Assembly (NCBI GenBank): GCA_023421505.1 | Contig: JAEZTJ010000082.1 | Location: 156,353 to 220,352 of the forward strand | Origin: Bacillota bacterium | GTDB lineage: Bacteria; Bacillota; Clostridia; Lachnospirales; Lachnospiraceae | Direction of reading: 5' to 3' | DNA: 64,000 bases | Shown here: in pieces, positions 25,968-35,957 of the stretch | How positions within the stretch are numbered: position 1 is the stretch's first letter | Layout: the number at the start of each line of letters is the position of its first letter | Program-made: the position numbers and the translations under genes | Notes under the pieces: model-generated | Database searches by the model: none | What the model was told of the DNA's origin: nothing | Seen by the model: the letters and a program-made list of their open reading frames with translations, nothing else

Positions 25968-28358
25968 TTATTGATTACTGATCAGGCTCTTTGTATCTAC
26001 TCTTTTTATTTTGCGCGAAATGAAATAAGCAAATACAAAGAAACAGCTTGTTATCAAAAGAACAGGCAGTAGTACACTGTTTCCCGTATAACCTGTATGA
26101 AACTTAGTAATTCCGATACCGCTTAGTAATACACTCATCATAGCATTATTAAAGCATATATTTAACCCAATTCCAAATATACCGCCAAGAAAGGCTATTA
26201 TCGCAAACCGCACTGAAAATTGCATTCTGAGAGCCGAAGCTGAAAATCCGAACGCCTTATAAATACCATAATCGGTTCGCTCCTTTAAAAATATCTTACT
26301 GCATACAATGAAGATTACCACAAAAGCAAACAGAACGGAAATGGTATATATAATAATTTTTAATACACTCATGGAATTCATAATGGTATCCCCGAAGTCA
26401 TCTTCTGCATTCACGTCCTTCGCTTCAATCCGGCTTCCATATTTTTCAGCTATTACTTTAACTATGTCTGCAGATTTATTTGTATCTGCTATAACATAAT
26501 CTACATAATCTAATCTGTAATCCGGCACAATTTTCTTTGCACCTTCCTCAGACATCGCGATTGCTTCACCCATATCAGTGGTGCTTTGATATATTCCGGA
26601 TATAACAAATTCATCCTCGACTCCCTTATTCTCGATTGTAACAGTTTCGCCCATTTTAACCCTAAGTCCTTTTGCTACTATTTCAGTTACAACGATTTCA
26701 TTCCCGTAAAGCGGCGCTCTGCCCTTTAATACACTTTTAATCAGCGTTGGGTCATTATAAATGCTGACATGATATTTTTCTCCATTTACCATATAATAGG
26801 AGCTGCCAAGGATAAAGGATCTTTTTATGGGACTGATCTGTTCTATCGCATTCTCTACCTGCTCCTTAAGCTCTTCTATCTCCTCCTTTGCTGTATTATT
26901 TTGTGGATTATAATTTACCCCAATATCACTGAAGGTTACTCCAAAGCTTTCTTCAATCGTCTGTTTGTCCATTCCTGTGTTTAATGAGGTAATTGTTACC
27001 ATAAAATAAACTAGAATACCTGCTATTATGATAGAACTGATATATTGCTTTTTATGAGCAGTAAGCTGCCTGAAGGCTAATTTTAATAATAAACCTTTCC
27101 CTTCCACAGGTAACTCCAGTCTGCTATGGAAATATATACTTTCTCTGCCTCCAGATATGGCATAGATGGGAGAAATCCTTATCAATGCTTTTGTTTTTAA
27201 GAAAATAAATAATGCACTTATCAGTAAAACTGCAGTTATTATGCTAAGACAAATACCGAGGGCCGGCTTTACAGAGCTAAGCAATCCGGTCATGCTTACA
27301 AAGATTGAATTCAGATAATAAATTGCCGGAATACCTCCCACAATACCTAAGGCTGCCCCAATCAGCTCAGCTAGTACATATTCAAGTACAAATACCTGCC
27401 TGAGCCTGCTTTTATCATAGCCGATTGCTTTTAACACTCCAAGATTGGTATAATCTAATTCTATACCTGTACTGATACTGTGTCCCATCACGATTAATAC
27501 AACAGCAAATAACAGGACTAAAAACACCATCAGGATACTGCTAATTATTTGTGTAAACATGATTGTATAGCCTCTACTTTGCTCCTTACTGATTGTTAGC
27601 ATGGAATAATCAATAATTCCTGTTCTATCATTAATTGATTTTTTTATTCCACTCATCGAAAGAGCGCTGTCCTTGTCTTTGAAGAGATTTATCAGATAAT
27701 AACCGCGAACTCCATCCGGATTAGTATCTCTTTCCTCCTTCGTCATTAAACGCCCGGCATATAATGCTTGAAAATCTTCTTCATTCATTAATGCCAGTTT
27801 AATTCCTGTCATTTCCGTCCCCATGAAGGGTTCTTCAAAATAGCCTTTTATCGTAAAGGCTATTTTATCCTCATTTACGGTCAGATATGCTTTATCCCCA
27901 ATTTTACTGTCATATAACCTCTTAAAGCTGATCGGAACGTAGATCTCTCCCTTCTTTAGTTCCTCTGGATCATTCTCAAAGGATAATCCATTGTTCGTAT
28001 AAATCTGATAGGAAAGCGTCGTCTTGTCATATGGCATAAAAAACGTTGAACTGCCGCTCGTAATTTTGTTGATCTCTAGGGTTTGTGTCAACGTCTTAAT
28101 TACATTGGTTTTTTCTATGTTCTCATCCTTTTGCAATTCCTTTAGCATAGAATCCGTGCACATCACATCCCAGACGATTGATACCAGATCACCGGTATGA
28201 TTAAGGTCAAGAGAAGTTACCGCTCTCTCCTCAACGTTATGATTAATGCTGATAATTGTGGTAACGCATAAGGAGATAATAAAAGTTAAGATGAGTACAC
28301 TGATAAAGCTTCCTTTTTTATAGCGGATATTCGCCTTTAATAATGTCAGAATTTCCAT
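25968..28358 (-). CDS. ABC transporter permease with two FtsX domains
   Basis: A protein of about 796 residues with eight membrane helices: one near 20, three between 265 and 390, one near 440, and three between 690 and 785. Two external domains of about 200 residues are present, a duplicated FtsX/MacB arrangement. It is the membrane part for the ATPase encoded next to it (28368-29129). The preferred start is the ATG at 28358 following AGGTGA, and a GTG three codons earlier directly abuts the ATPase stop. With the kinase and regulator genes upstream it forms a complete detoxification or peptide-sensing style module. Confidence 0.88.
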   Translation of the reverse strand: MEILTLLKANIRYKKGSFISVLILTFIISLCVTTIISINHNVEERAVTSLDLNHTGDLVSIVWDVMCTDSMLKELQKDENIEKTNVIKTLTQTLEINKITSGSSTFFMPYDKTTLSYQIYTNNGLSFENDPEELKKGEIYVPISFKRLYDSKIGDKAYLTVNEDKIAFTIKGYFEEPFMGTEMTGIKLALMNEEDFQALYAGRLMTKEERDTNPDGVRGYYLINLFKDKDSALSMSGIKKSINDRTGIIDYSMLTISKEQSRGYTIMFTQIISSILMVFLVLLFAVVLIVMGHSISTGIELDYTNLGVLKAIGYDKSRLRQVFVLEYVLAELIGAALGIVGGIPAIYYLNSIFVSMTGLLSSVKPALGICLSIITAVLLISALFIFLKTKALIRISPIYAISGGRESIYFHSRLELPVEGKGLLLKLAFRQLTAHKKQYISSIIIAGILVYFMVTITSLNTGMDKQTIEESFGVTFSDIGVNYNPQNNTAKEEIEELKEQVENAIEQISPIKRSFILGSSYYMVNGEKYHVSIYNDPTLIKSVLKGRAPLYGNEIVVTEIVAKGLRVKMGETVTIENKGVEDEFVISGIYQSTTDMGEAIAMSEEGAKKIVPDYRLDYVDYVIADTNKSADIVKVIAEKYGSRIEAKDVNAEDDFGDTIMNSMSVLKIIIYTISVLFAFVVIFIVCSKIFLKERTDYGIYKAFGFSASALRMQFSVRFAIIAFLGGIFGIGLNICFNNAMMSVLLSGIGITKFHTGYTGNSVLLPVLLITSCFFVFAYFISRKIKRVDTKSLISNQ

Positions 28359-28367
28359 ACGCTTCAC

Positions 28368-29129
28368 CTACCATTCCAGGGAAGCAAGCCAGGAGCCAAT
28401 CTGTGTTTCCCTGCTTCTTGCTTCCTCCTGCTTAAAAGGAGGAAGCGTTAACTCTCCGGTAATACTTCCATCCTGCAGATATAATATCCGGTCTGCGCGA
28501 AGTGCTGCATGGATATCATGGGTTACCATAAGGATCGTTTGACCCTCCTTATGTAAATCGGTTAAAAGATTAAGTACATCTACTGTATTTTTCCGGTTTA
28601 AGGCACCCGTCGGCTCATCTGCAAATAGTATTTTAGGTGAGTTGATAATTGCTCTTGCAATTGCAGCTCTTTGCTGCTCACCTCCTGATACCTGAGAGGG
28701 CAGCCTTTTACTTGCTTCGTTTAAATTCATCTTATTTAATAAATCGATCGCTCGCCCCTTTACTTCCTTCGGTTTCTTCCTCTTTACAAGATAACCAGGT
28801 ACTGCAACATTTTCTAATAAGGTTAAATTGCTGACCAAATGCATCTGTTGAAATATAAAACCAAAATCTTCTCTTCTAAGTAAAGTGATCTGCTTTTCAC
28901 TATATTCGGAGATGCATTCATCCTGAAAGATAATCTCCCCGGAAGTAATTTTATCCATTCCGGATAGTCCGTAAAGTAATGTGGATTTTCCAGAGCCGGA
29001 GGCCCCCATAATTACTGTATACTCCCTCTCATAGATGGTTAAATTCACCTGGTTAAGTACATGATTTTGAAGCCCATTGTTGGCAAAGCTCTTACACAGA
29101 TTTTTTGCTGTCAGAATACTTTGTTTCAT
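28368..29129 (-). CDS. ABC transporter ATPase (LolD/MacB type)
   Basis: A 253-residue ATPase: GASGSGKSTLLYGLSG (Walker A), QVSGGEQQRAAIARAI (signature), ILFADEPTGALN (Walker B) and MVTHD (switch His). The arrangement is that of ATPases serving FtsX-type permeases. The ATG at 29129 lies five bases after GGAGG; upstream in-frame codons overlap this site. The stop is next to the permease start. A 130-bp spacer separates it from the histidine kinase gene upstream, so it may be co-transcribed or have its own promoter answering to the response regulator. Confidence 0.92.
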   Translation of the reverse strand: MKQSILTAKNLCKSFANNGLQNHVLNQVNLTIYEREYTVIMGASGSGKSTLLYGLSGMDKITSGEIIFQDECISEYSEKQITLLRREDFGFIFQQMHLVSNLTLLENVAVPGYLVKRKKPKEVKGRAIDLLNKMNLNEASKRLPSQVSGGEQQRAAIARAIINSPKILFADEPTGALNRKNTVDVLNLLTDLHKEGQTILMVTHDIHAALRADRILYLQDGSITGELTLPPFKQEEARSRETQIGSWLASLEW

Positions 29130-29258
29130 TTCGTCCTCCATTCTTTGGCCCATTGGCTAAGTAATTTTTATCATTTACTTAACTTTATCAGATAAGTTAT
29201 TAAGAAATCTTTAAGAACCAAACTAAATCTTGCGTGCTGCATCCGGCTCTTATTTATA

Positions 29259-30422
29259 TTACTTTTTTTCACTGATCGGTAAGGTAAGGATTACTTTAAG
29301 TCCCGGTGAGGTATTATGAAGACTTACACTTCCACTCATCTGCTCCATAATATATTTTACTATGTATAGACCAAGGCCGGAGCCCTGCTTACCTAAGACA
29401 TTTCTTCCCCTGTAAAACTTATCAAATATAAACGGCATATCCTCATCCGGTATTCCGCTTCCATAATCCTGTACGTTTATAAGCAAATCATTCTCTGATA
29501 CTTCACAACTAATCATAATCCTGCTTCCGGGGGCATATTTTTTCGCATTGTTAATGAGATTTTCAAACACCTGCTCAAAGCGTTTTATATCTATCATTAC
29601 TTTAGCGTCAGGTATCTCACTGGGTAGAATGATGCTATCATCCTTAAGCTGCAGCTCAGCTAATAGCTTAGTTAAAATATCCTTGAAATCTTCTTCCACA
29701 GGAAGCATTTTAAGCTTATCTAGATCAGACAGGGAATGTAAAAACAAATCATTGGTAAGCCTAGTTACTTCGTCGCATTTTTTCATAATAACAGAACTGT
29801 ATTTTCTACGCATTTCAGGCCCTGAATCAAGATTAGCATCAAGCCCCTCCGCATAAGCGCGGATGGATGCAATCGGTGTCTTAATGTCATGGGATAAGGT
29901 AGCGATTACTGTCTTATTATTATCGATGGCTTCCTTTTCGCAGGCCCTTGCTTTCGTTATTTCCCTTCTCATATGATCAAAGGCCCAGGTGAATTTACCA
30001 AAATAATTTGTCCTTTCATACTTTAAATCAAGGTCAAAATTGCCCTTCGCAACTTCATCAGCATAAGTCTGTAATTTGTGAAACGGACGCAGTATTACTC
30101 TGTAAACATAGCAAAATACAAGCAGTACAAACAAAACATTAAGACCATATAATATCCACAGCACTTTCATGTTATCTTTGTCTTTTTCTCTGTCCTGCTC
30201 ACCAGCGAGCTTTTCTTTAAAATGATTGACTGCCTCTTTCAGTCTTTTATCACTATCTTCCTCATCCAGCTCACTTAGCTGTACTATTTCATTAAGATCA
30301 ACCAGCTGCTCCTGATAAAAATCCGCTTGAGAAGCCTTCGTTCTAACTATGCTGTAAGAAATAGGTATAACTGTAATTATGAATAAAAAAAGAAGCATTA
30401 TGTAAATCAATTGTTTTTTCAT
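29259..30422 (-). CDS. sensor histidine kinase
   Basis: A 387-residue membrane kinase. Helices at about 5-25 and 87-108 enclose a ~60-residue external loop, followed by HAMP (110-160), the H-box ATLSHDIKTPIASI (His 178) and the ATPase N-box NLINNAKKYAPG, with DYGSGIPDEDMPFIFDKFYRG and GSGLGLYIVK as G-boxes. It pairs with the OmpR-type regulator 24 bp upstream and probably controls the adjacent ABC genes. The external loop is larger than in BceS-type intramembrane kinases, so it may sense directly. Confidence 0.93.
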   Translation of the reverse strand: MKKQLIYIMLLFLFIITVIPISYSIVRTKASQADFYQEQLVDLNEIVQLSELDEEDSDKRLKEAVNHFKEKLAGEQDREKDKDNMKVLWILYGLNVLFVLLVFCYVYRVILRPFHKLQTYADEVAKGNFDLDLKYERTNYFGKFTWAFDHMRREITKARACEKEAIDNNKTVIATLSHDIKTPIASIRAYAEGLDANLDSGPEMRRKYSSVIMKKCDEVTRLTNDLFLHSLSDLDKLKMLPVEEDFKDILTKLLAELQLKDDSIILPSEIPDAKVMIDIKRFEQVFENLINNAKKYAPGSRIMISCEVSENDLLINVQDYGSGIPDEDMPFIFDKFYRGRNVLGKQGSGLGLYIVKYIMEQMSGSVSLHNTSPGLKVILTLPISEKK

Positions 30423-30445
30423 CCCGACACCTTCCCTTCCAATTA

Positions 30446-31135
30446 TTACGTTCCATCACACAGACAATACCCAATTCCCCATACTGTCTTTAAATAAACC
30501 GGTTGTGACGGATTATTCTCAAGCTTTTCTCTTAACCAGCGAATATGTACCGCTACCGTTGACAGTTCAACTTCGCTATACATACCCCATATCTCACTAA
30601 GCAGTTTTTCCTTCGAAATTGCTGTATTTAAGTGCTCAGCCAGATAGAATAAAAGGTCATATTCCTTCAAGGATAGCGAAACCGGTTCACCGGCTTTTTT
30701 CACTATTCGGGCTGCTGCTCTGATTTCAATATCACCGATTTGATACACCTTTTCTTCCTCCACAAAGCCATAGGTCCTGCGGTATAATGCATTTACTCTG
30801 GATAATAGTTCTTTTAAGGAATACGGTTTTGGCAGATAATCATCACCGCCTATATCAAAGCCTGTAATCCTGTCATTTTCACTTGTTCTGGCACTTGCAA
30901 AAATGATAGGAACTGTAGATATTTTTCTTATCTCTCGGCATATTTCAAAGCCTGATTCTCTTGGCAGATTAATATCTAAAAGAAGCAGCTGATACTTATT
31001 TAAACTAAGTAAAGAATAAGCTTCCTCTGCACTATAAGCTTTCGTCACCTCATAATGATAGGCTTTCAGCATGTCCGCAGTTATTTCAGAAAGCTCCTTA
31101 TCATCATCAATGATTAAGACAGATCGGTTCCCCAT
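30446..31135 (-). CDS. OmpR/PhoB-family response regulator
   Basis: A 229-residue regulator. The receiver domain has IIDDD near residue 10, phospho-acceptor Asp 54 in LLLDINLP, ASAR with the switch residue, and KPYSLKEL. A winged-helix DNA-binding domain follows from about 130 (LSLKEYDLLFYLAEH and AVHIRWLREKLE). It is first in the order regulator, kinase, ABC ATPase, permease. It faces away from the PadR gene, with a 373-bp intergenic region holding the PadR promoter. Confidence 0.95.
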   Translation of the reverse strand: MGNRSVLIIDDDKELSEITADMLKAYHYEVTKAYSAEEAYSLLSLNKYQLLLLDINLPRESGFEICREIRKISTVPIIFASARTSENDRITGFDIGGDDYLPKPYSLKELLSRVNALYRRTYGFVEEEKVYQIGDIEIRAAARIVKKAGEPVSLSLKEYDLLFYLAEHLNTAISKEKLLSEIWGMYSEVELSTVAVHIRWLREKLENNPSQPVYLKTVWGIGYCLCDGT

Positions 31136-31384
31136 ATTTTGTTCTCCTTAATAAATAGGATTTTGATTATATATTCCAATTTATTATACTATAGCTTTCT
31201 ATCAGAACAAAGGATTTCCCTCTATTAACTTTCATGAAATATATTTTGAATAAGGAAAGCCCTTTATAGCCGTACTCTTTCAAACAAATTATGGAACCTT
31301 TACTATACTTTATTTTACATAGGCCTGTACCTAATAAAAATAAAATCCTGTTGTAAAAAATTCCAAGTTATACAAATTAATATG

Positions 31385-31444
31385 TTGACATACGACATAT
31401 GTCGTGTTACGATATAATTAGCATATGTCGCATGACGACATATG
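31385..31444 (+). promoter_or_regulatory. padR promoter with palindromic operators
   Basis: TTGACA (31385-31390), a 17-bp spacer and TACGAT (31408-31413). The perfect palindrome ACGACATATGTCGT (31392-31405) fills the spacer. A second inverted repeat, CATATGTCG/CGACATATG (31422-31444), lies over the start of the transcript, and a half-related site follows near 31451. The ATGT/ACAT cores match PadR operators, so autorepression is very likely. Confidence 0.8.
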
Positions 31445-31508
31445 TCATCCGACGACATGTGTGAATACAGATATATCTATCAATCTGCAATATAGGAGGT
31501 GCGTAATA

Positions 31509-31838
31509 TTGAAATCAGAACCGCTGACCGAATGCTACTATTATATTCTACTTTGTTTATATCACAGTCCTAATCATGGTTATGGGATTATGCAGGAAAC
31601 AGACAGATTATCAAGAGGAAGAGTTAAAATCGGATCTGGTACCATGTACGGTGCTATCAGCAATATGATGAAAAGAGAATGGATTTACGAATTACAAAGC
31701 ATGAATCCGGAAGACTACCGTAAGCGCATGTATCAGATAACAGCACTTGGCAGGGATATTCTCAATCAGGAGATTTTAAGACTCCGTGAATTAGTTGACA
31801 ATGCCGCAACGATCATCGATAGGGGGGAAATTAATTGA
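31509..31838 (+). CDS. PadR-family transcriptional regulator
   Basis: A 109-residue winged-helix repressor. TECYYYILLCLYHSPNHGYGIMQ starts the PadR fold, IGSGTMYGAISNMMKREW is the recognition region and YQITALGRDIL the wing. The TTG at 31509 lies nine bases after GGAGG; upstream in-frame codons belong to the operator region. The stop overlaps the next start by four bases (TTGA), so it is translationally coupled to the DUF2812 gene, a pairing often seen in clostridia. It probably represses its own operon through the palindromes upstream. Confidence 0.92.
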   Translation: MKSEPLTECYYYILLCLYHSPNHGYGIMQETDRLSRGRVKIGSGTMYGAISNMMKREWIYELQSMNPEDYRKRMYQITALGRDILNQEILRLRELVDNAATIIDRGEIN

Positions 31839-32848
31839 TTGGCAGATTAAAAATAAAACCTATTATGTTTTTAGCATATGACTATGATCGTGAGGAAAAC
31901 TATATTAATGCTATGTCTAAAAAGGGCTGGCAATTAGTAAAGGGAGGGCTGTTTCATCATACCTATGTTAAAAGTGATGAGGAGTACTGCTATAAGCTTG
32001 ATTTTAATAATAAAGTTCATTTTAGTATGGATGAACACTGCCGTTATCTCTCCTTTTATCATGAGCAAGGCTGGGAGCACATTAATTCAACCATTAACGG
32101 CTGGCATTACTTTCGCAAAAAGTATGATCCGAAGTTAGGGGAGGAGGATTATAACATCTATACAGATGACACCTCTCTACAAGAAATGCTTGAGCGCTGG
32201 AATAAAATTGCTAGATTAATGCAGGTGATAACTATTTTTTACTTCCTATACTATCTATTTTATTTTTTCCAAAGCCATAGCTTCTTAGCTTTGGCAGCAT
32301 CCGCTCTTATGCTTTTTCCTTTTGCTCTGTTTCAAATAGGAATATCGAATATGCGTGCAAAAAGGATTGGTTTTAAATCCAGATCTACTACAGGAACCTT
32401 CGGCGGATATTTATTAATAAGTGCATTACTCTTGTCTTTCTGCTTATCATTCTTCCTTGTTAACCATGAGTATTATTATGATAAGATAGATTACACTGCA
32501 AAAATCAATCAACATACACCGGATTATAGTGATACCCTGACATTGAAAAAGGATGGTACCTATTATCTTGATGTCAAATGTAAGAGTGAACGTGGTATTG
32601 TTGCTGTTCATATTATAAATAACGGTACATTAATTTTTAAAGCAGGAGGAGGCGACTTTCATATATCAAACAAACGACTTAATTTAAAAGCTGGTGATTA
32701 TACAGTGGAAGTAATCTATTATCTTGAGGATTATAAGGAAGAGTTCAATAAAACCTATGGTGTAATTGATAAATATTATATAACCGGAGATTTAAACGAA
32801 AAGAGTGATGTGGATATCTTTGTAGGATTAAAAAAACAAAATTACTAG
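31835..32848 (+). CDS. DUF2812 membrane protein
   Basis: A 337-residue protein starting with the DUF2812 domain (FLAYDYDREENYINAMSKKGWQLVKGG, then a soluble beta region to about 110). Three membrane helices follow at about 130-150, 153-173 and 190-211, then an external beta-rich C-terminus. DUF2812 proteins are usually coupled to PadR genes and are suspected to signal at the membrane, but the function is unproven. The TTG start overlaps the padR stop, with AGGGGG upstream. Confidence 0.85.
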   Translation: MIGRLKIKPIMFLAYDYDREENYINAMSKKGWQLVKGGLFHHTYVKSDEEYCYKLDFNNKVHFSMDEHCRYLSFYHEQGWEHINSTINGWHYFRKKYDPKLGEEDYNIYTDDTSLQEMLERWNKIARLMQVITIFYFLYYLFYFFQSHSFLALAASALMLFPFALFQIGISNMRAKRIGFKSRSTTGTFGGYLLISALLLSFCLSFFLVNHEYYYDKIDYTAKINQHTPDYSDTLTLKKDGTYYLDVKCKSERGIVAVHIINNGTLIFKAGGGDFHISNKRLNLKAGDYTVEVIYYLEDYKEEFNKTYGVIDKYYITGDLNEKSDVDIFVGLKKQNY

Positions 32849-32944
32849 ACCTCATATATCGCATTTCGCATCACTTTATATAGATTACGCTGCTTATTGA
32901 TAAAAAAATTACTTAAGGGGCTTTTACAATCCAATTATATTATG

Positions 32945-33013
32945 AAATAAACTGCAATTAGTCTTAGAAAACGTCCATTTTATTGCACTATTTTAACTAA
33001 TTACAGTTTATTT
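32945..33013. terminator. bidirectional terminator between convergent genes
   Basis: AAATAAACTGCAATTAGT (32945-32962) pairs with ACTAATTACAGTTTATTT (32996-33013) with one mismatch. The loop is 33 bases, and T-rich sequence flanks both ends. Confidence 0.65.
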
Positions 33014-33016
33014 TAT

Positions 33017-34762
33017 TTAATTTTCAATAATCCTTCCTTTATACCAGGTAAAATCCATCTCATATCTTTCATCAGTAATCTCAAAGCTATCTATTGTCTC
33101 AACTGTCTGTTGCAGCTCACTATCTCCATAGACGAAGGTATTCAGACTTCTGTTCAGATCCTCCGGAATTACTCCGAAGTCAGGGGTATATACGTTACAA
33201 TGCGGATAAAGGAATGTGCAATAATCCTCCGGATTCTTAATGAGGGGATTATCCGTATAAAGGATAAAATTAAATTCAGAGTTTGCGTCTAGTTTACTTT
33301 CCCGAACCGTAGCCTCCAAATCCTCAAGCATATATTTCATTGGCTGAATATAATTAAAATAAATAAAGGACTGATTAATCTGCCGGAAATTAAATAAACC
33401 TATAAGAGAAAAGGAAATGGCAATAATCGAAACTCTCCAGGGATTTATGCGCCTCTTTCTCGTGCGCAGCATATCATAAATGGTTAGTGTCACTCCCATC
33501 ACAATTACAGGAAGCACCACCATAGCCCGCTGCATAATAAAGGCTTCATCATACGAACAATAGCCCCGCATTAAATAAGTAATTGCAAAGACTGCCAGTG
33601 TCCACATAGCTATTAGGCAATCGCGCAGCTTAAGACGAAGTGACAAACCGCTAAGCAGATAAACGATGACAACTATACCGAACATACCAAGAAAGGCAGC
33701 ATTTTTATCAGTAAGAAAATCACATATATTATTGATACTCTGCTTTACTATCTCTACATCGGTTCTAATTTGTGTAAATCGATCCTGCCTCTTATCAATC
33801 AAGGTAGCTAAAAAGTAGATGAAACTATTAACTGCCAAAAAAAATAGTGCCTTAGCTGTTAATTGAGGTGTCTTAACTGTAAAGGGCATTAATTTTGGTC
33901 TAGTTAATAAGGTGATCGCTGTTAGAATAGTAAAAACCAGTAATAGACCCAGCGTCGCTAGCGCAGGAGTATAGGAATTACTCAGCATACAGCCGCTCCA
34001 CGCAAGACCGATAAAATTAACGATATTCGGTTTACAGAGCAGTAAAAGAAAAAAGCCTGTCACTAACATAGTAAACGAAATTGGATAGATTGCCTGTTCA
34101 AAAATAGTAAAGTATTCTGATACAAAAGGGAACACAAATAGAGCATATAAAGGCAGTACACATACCTGCGTACTGATATTTAATTTTTCTGCCCATTTTC
34201 TTAATCCACAGTAAAAGCTTAAAAGGCCCATAAAAAAGGGGAGTGCAAAGCCCCACTGAAGAGACGCAAGGCTTCTTCCAAATAGGAATGCCGGTAATGC
34301 CGCTATCACATATTGTCTGGCCGGATAACCCAAAAAAGCCTTTCCGGTATAACTTAAATCTCCGATATGGTAGGAAGCAAGTCCTGCTGCCACCTGCTGC
34401 GTGGCATCCGGGCTAATCTCAGTATAATATAAATTTCCGATAATTGATGAAAGGAAAAGCAGCAATATAACAAGTAAGCCTATTGATAGCAGTTTTCGCT
34501 CTTTTATATCATAAATAACTGTACATAAAAAAGAGGACAATATACTAGCTCCACAGGCCAAACCACCTAAGACCCAGATTCTTGATGCGATAACCGAGAA
34601 TATCCCCTGATAGAGGTAGGCCATCAATTCCATAAAAGCTGTTCCTACAAAATAGATACCCAGCGTTCTTATCTTACCCTTGGTTAATTCTGAATACAAA
34701 GCTTTCTGTATTACTATTAACAAAGCTTTCAGCCTAGTAAAAAATCTTTCACCGTTAATCAT
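33017..34762 (-). CDS. polytopic membrane protein, GT-C glycosyltransferase-like
   Basis: A 581-residue protein with about 11-12 membrane helices and a ~110-residue external C-terminal domain. After the third helix a loop reads YYTEISPDATQQ, which could be the acidic first-loop motif of GT-C glycosyltransferases (PMT/ArnT group). The helix pattern fits that superfamily, but no decisive motif is visible, and the substrate is unknown. AAGGA lies seven bases before the ATG. It stands alone, convergent with the DUF2812 gene and divergent from the Nat-type ABC operon. Confidence 0.6.
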   Translation of the reverse strand: MINGERFFTRLKALLIVIQKALYSELTKGKIRTLGIYFVGTAFMELMAYLYQGIFSVIASRIWVLGGLACGASILSSFLCTVIYDIKERKLLSIGLLVILLLFLSSIIGNLYYTEISPDATQQVAAGLASYHIGDLSYTGKAFLGYPARQYVIAALPAFLFGRSLASLQWGFALPFFMGLLSFYCGLRKWAEKLNISTQVCVLPLYALFVFPFVSEYFTIFEQAIYPISFTMLVTGFFLLLLCKPNIVNFIGLAWSGCMLSNSYTPALATLGLLLVFTILTAITLLTRPKLMPFTVKTPQLTAKALFFLAVNSFIYFLATLIDKRQDRFTQIRTDVEIVKQSINNICDFLTDKNAAFLGMFGIVVIVYLLSGLSLRLKLRDCLIAMWTLAVFAITYLMRGYCSYDEAFIMQRAMVVLPVIVMGVTLTIYDMLRTRKRRINPWRVSIIAISFSLIGLFNFRQINQSFIYFNYIQPMKYMLEDLEATVRESKLDANSEFNFILYTDNPLIKNPEDYCTFLYPHCNVYTPDFGVIPEDLNRSLNTFVYGDSELQQTVETIDSFEITDERYEMDFTWYKGRIIEN

Positions 34763-34944
34763 ACATCCATCCTTGGCCTTCTAATTTATCTATTTTGTTA
34801 TCCGGAAAATAAATAATTTATGTAACTATTTTAACAAAATATTATCATGCTTTATTTGCACTTACAACCACATTATAAATATATTAAAAAATGATTAACC
34901 CACTTCTCTAGAGAGCCAAAATGTGGTATCATTAGCATGTTTAT

Positions 34945-34963
34945 GGCAGTTTCGTCGACTGCC
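34945..34963 (+). promoter_or_regulatory. short hairpin in the leader of the Nat-type operon
   Basis: GGCAGT and ACTGCC pair around a 7-base loop, about 60 bases before the ABC ATPase start. It lacks a T run, so it is not a terminator. The role is unknown. Confidence 0.3.
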
Positions 34964-35021
34964 GGTTAGCAACTAATAGCGTAGAACTATAAATCATAAA
35001 GGATTAGGAAAGAGGGGTATC

Positions 35022-35957
35022 ATGTCTTTAAGTGTTAAGAATTTATCAAAAAGTTATGGTGACAAGGTTGTTGTTGACCATTTAAGCTTTGAAATTAATC
35101 AACCCGGAGTTTACGCCCTGCTTGGTACTAATGGTGCCGGTAAGACCACCACACTTCGTATCATTCTCAATATGCTCGCTAAAAATGAAGGCGAAATAAC
35201 CTGGAACGGTAAGCCGCTTGATCCGGTAAAAGCCAATGTCGGTTATCTTGCAGAGGAACGTGGTTTATATCCGAAGTATTCCTTACTAGATCAGCTTATG
35301 TACTTTGCAAGGCTTCGTAACGTTCCTAAAAGCACTGCCATGCAGCGTATTAAGTACTGGTCAGACCGTCTGGCAGTAAACGAATATGTATTTCCGCCTA
35401 AGGTTAAGGGCAGGAGACCTGCCAAGGCTAACCGTGCCGATCAGCTATCTAAAGGTAACCAGCAAAAGATACAGTTAATGGCTGCTTTAATTTCCGATCC
35501 TGAACTGCTTATTTTGGATGAACCCTTAAGCGGTCTGGATCCTGTTAATACCGATTTATTCAAATCAATTATCAGAGAAGAAATCTCCAAGAATAAATAT
35601 CTGATTATGTCCAGCCATCAGATGCCAACCATAGAAGAATTTTGTTCTGATATCACTATCATGAATCGTGGTAAGGCTGTGCTTCAGGGTAACTTAAATC
35701 AGATCAAAAAAAGCTACGGACGTGTTAATCTTTTTGTTAAGAGTGATGTGGAGATTGCCTCTTATATTTCAGCCTTCGGCCTAACTATTATTGAAAAGAC
35801 TCCAAGCGAATATCATCTGAAGGTACAGAGCGAAGCGCAGGCAATGGATTTTCTCTCCAAAATGATTAATGACAAAATACCGATTGTAAAATTTGAACTG
35901 CGTGAACCGTCACTACATGAAATATTCATCGAAAAGGTGGGAGTTGTTCATGAATAA
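35022..35957 (+). CDS. ABC transporter ATPase, NatA type
   Basis: A 311-residue ATPase with GTNGAGKTTTLRIIL (Walker A), the NatA/CcmA-type signature QLSKGNQQKIQL, LLILDEPLSGLDP (Walker B) and MSSHQM (switch His). The ~85-residue C-terminal regulatory tail is typical of NatA-like exporters. AGAGGGG lies before the ATG. The stop overlaps the first permease start by eight bases. With two different NatB-type permeases downstream it probably forms one exporter, with Na+, an antibiotic or a peptide as possible cargo. Confidence 0.93.
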   Translation: MSLSVKNLSKSYGDKVVVDHLSFEINQPGVYALLGTNGAGKTTTLRIILNMLAKNEGEITWNGKPLDPVKANVGYLAEERGLYPKYSLLDQLMYFARLRNVPKSTAMQRIKYWSDRLAVNEYVFPPKVKGRRPAKANRADQLSKGNQQKIQLMAALISDPELLILDEPLSGLDPVNTDLFKSIIREEISKNKYLIMSSHQMPTIEEFCSDITIMNRGKAVLQGNLNQIKKSYGRVNLFVKSDVEIASYISAFGLTIIEKTPSEYHLKVQSEAQAMDFLSKMINDKIPIVKFELREPSLHEIFIEKVGVVHE

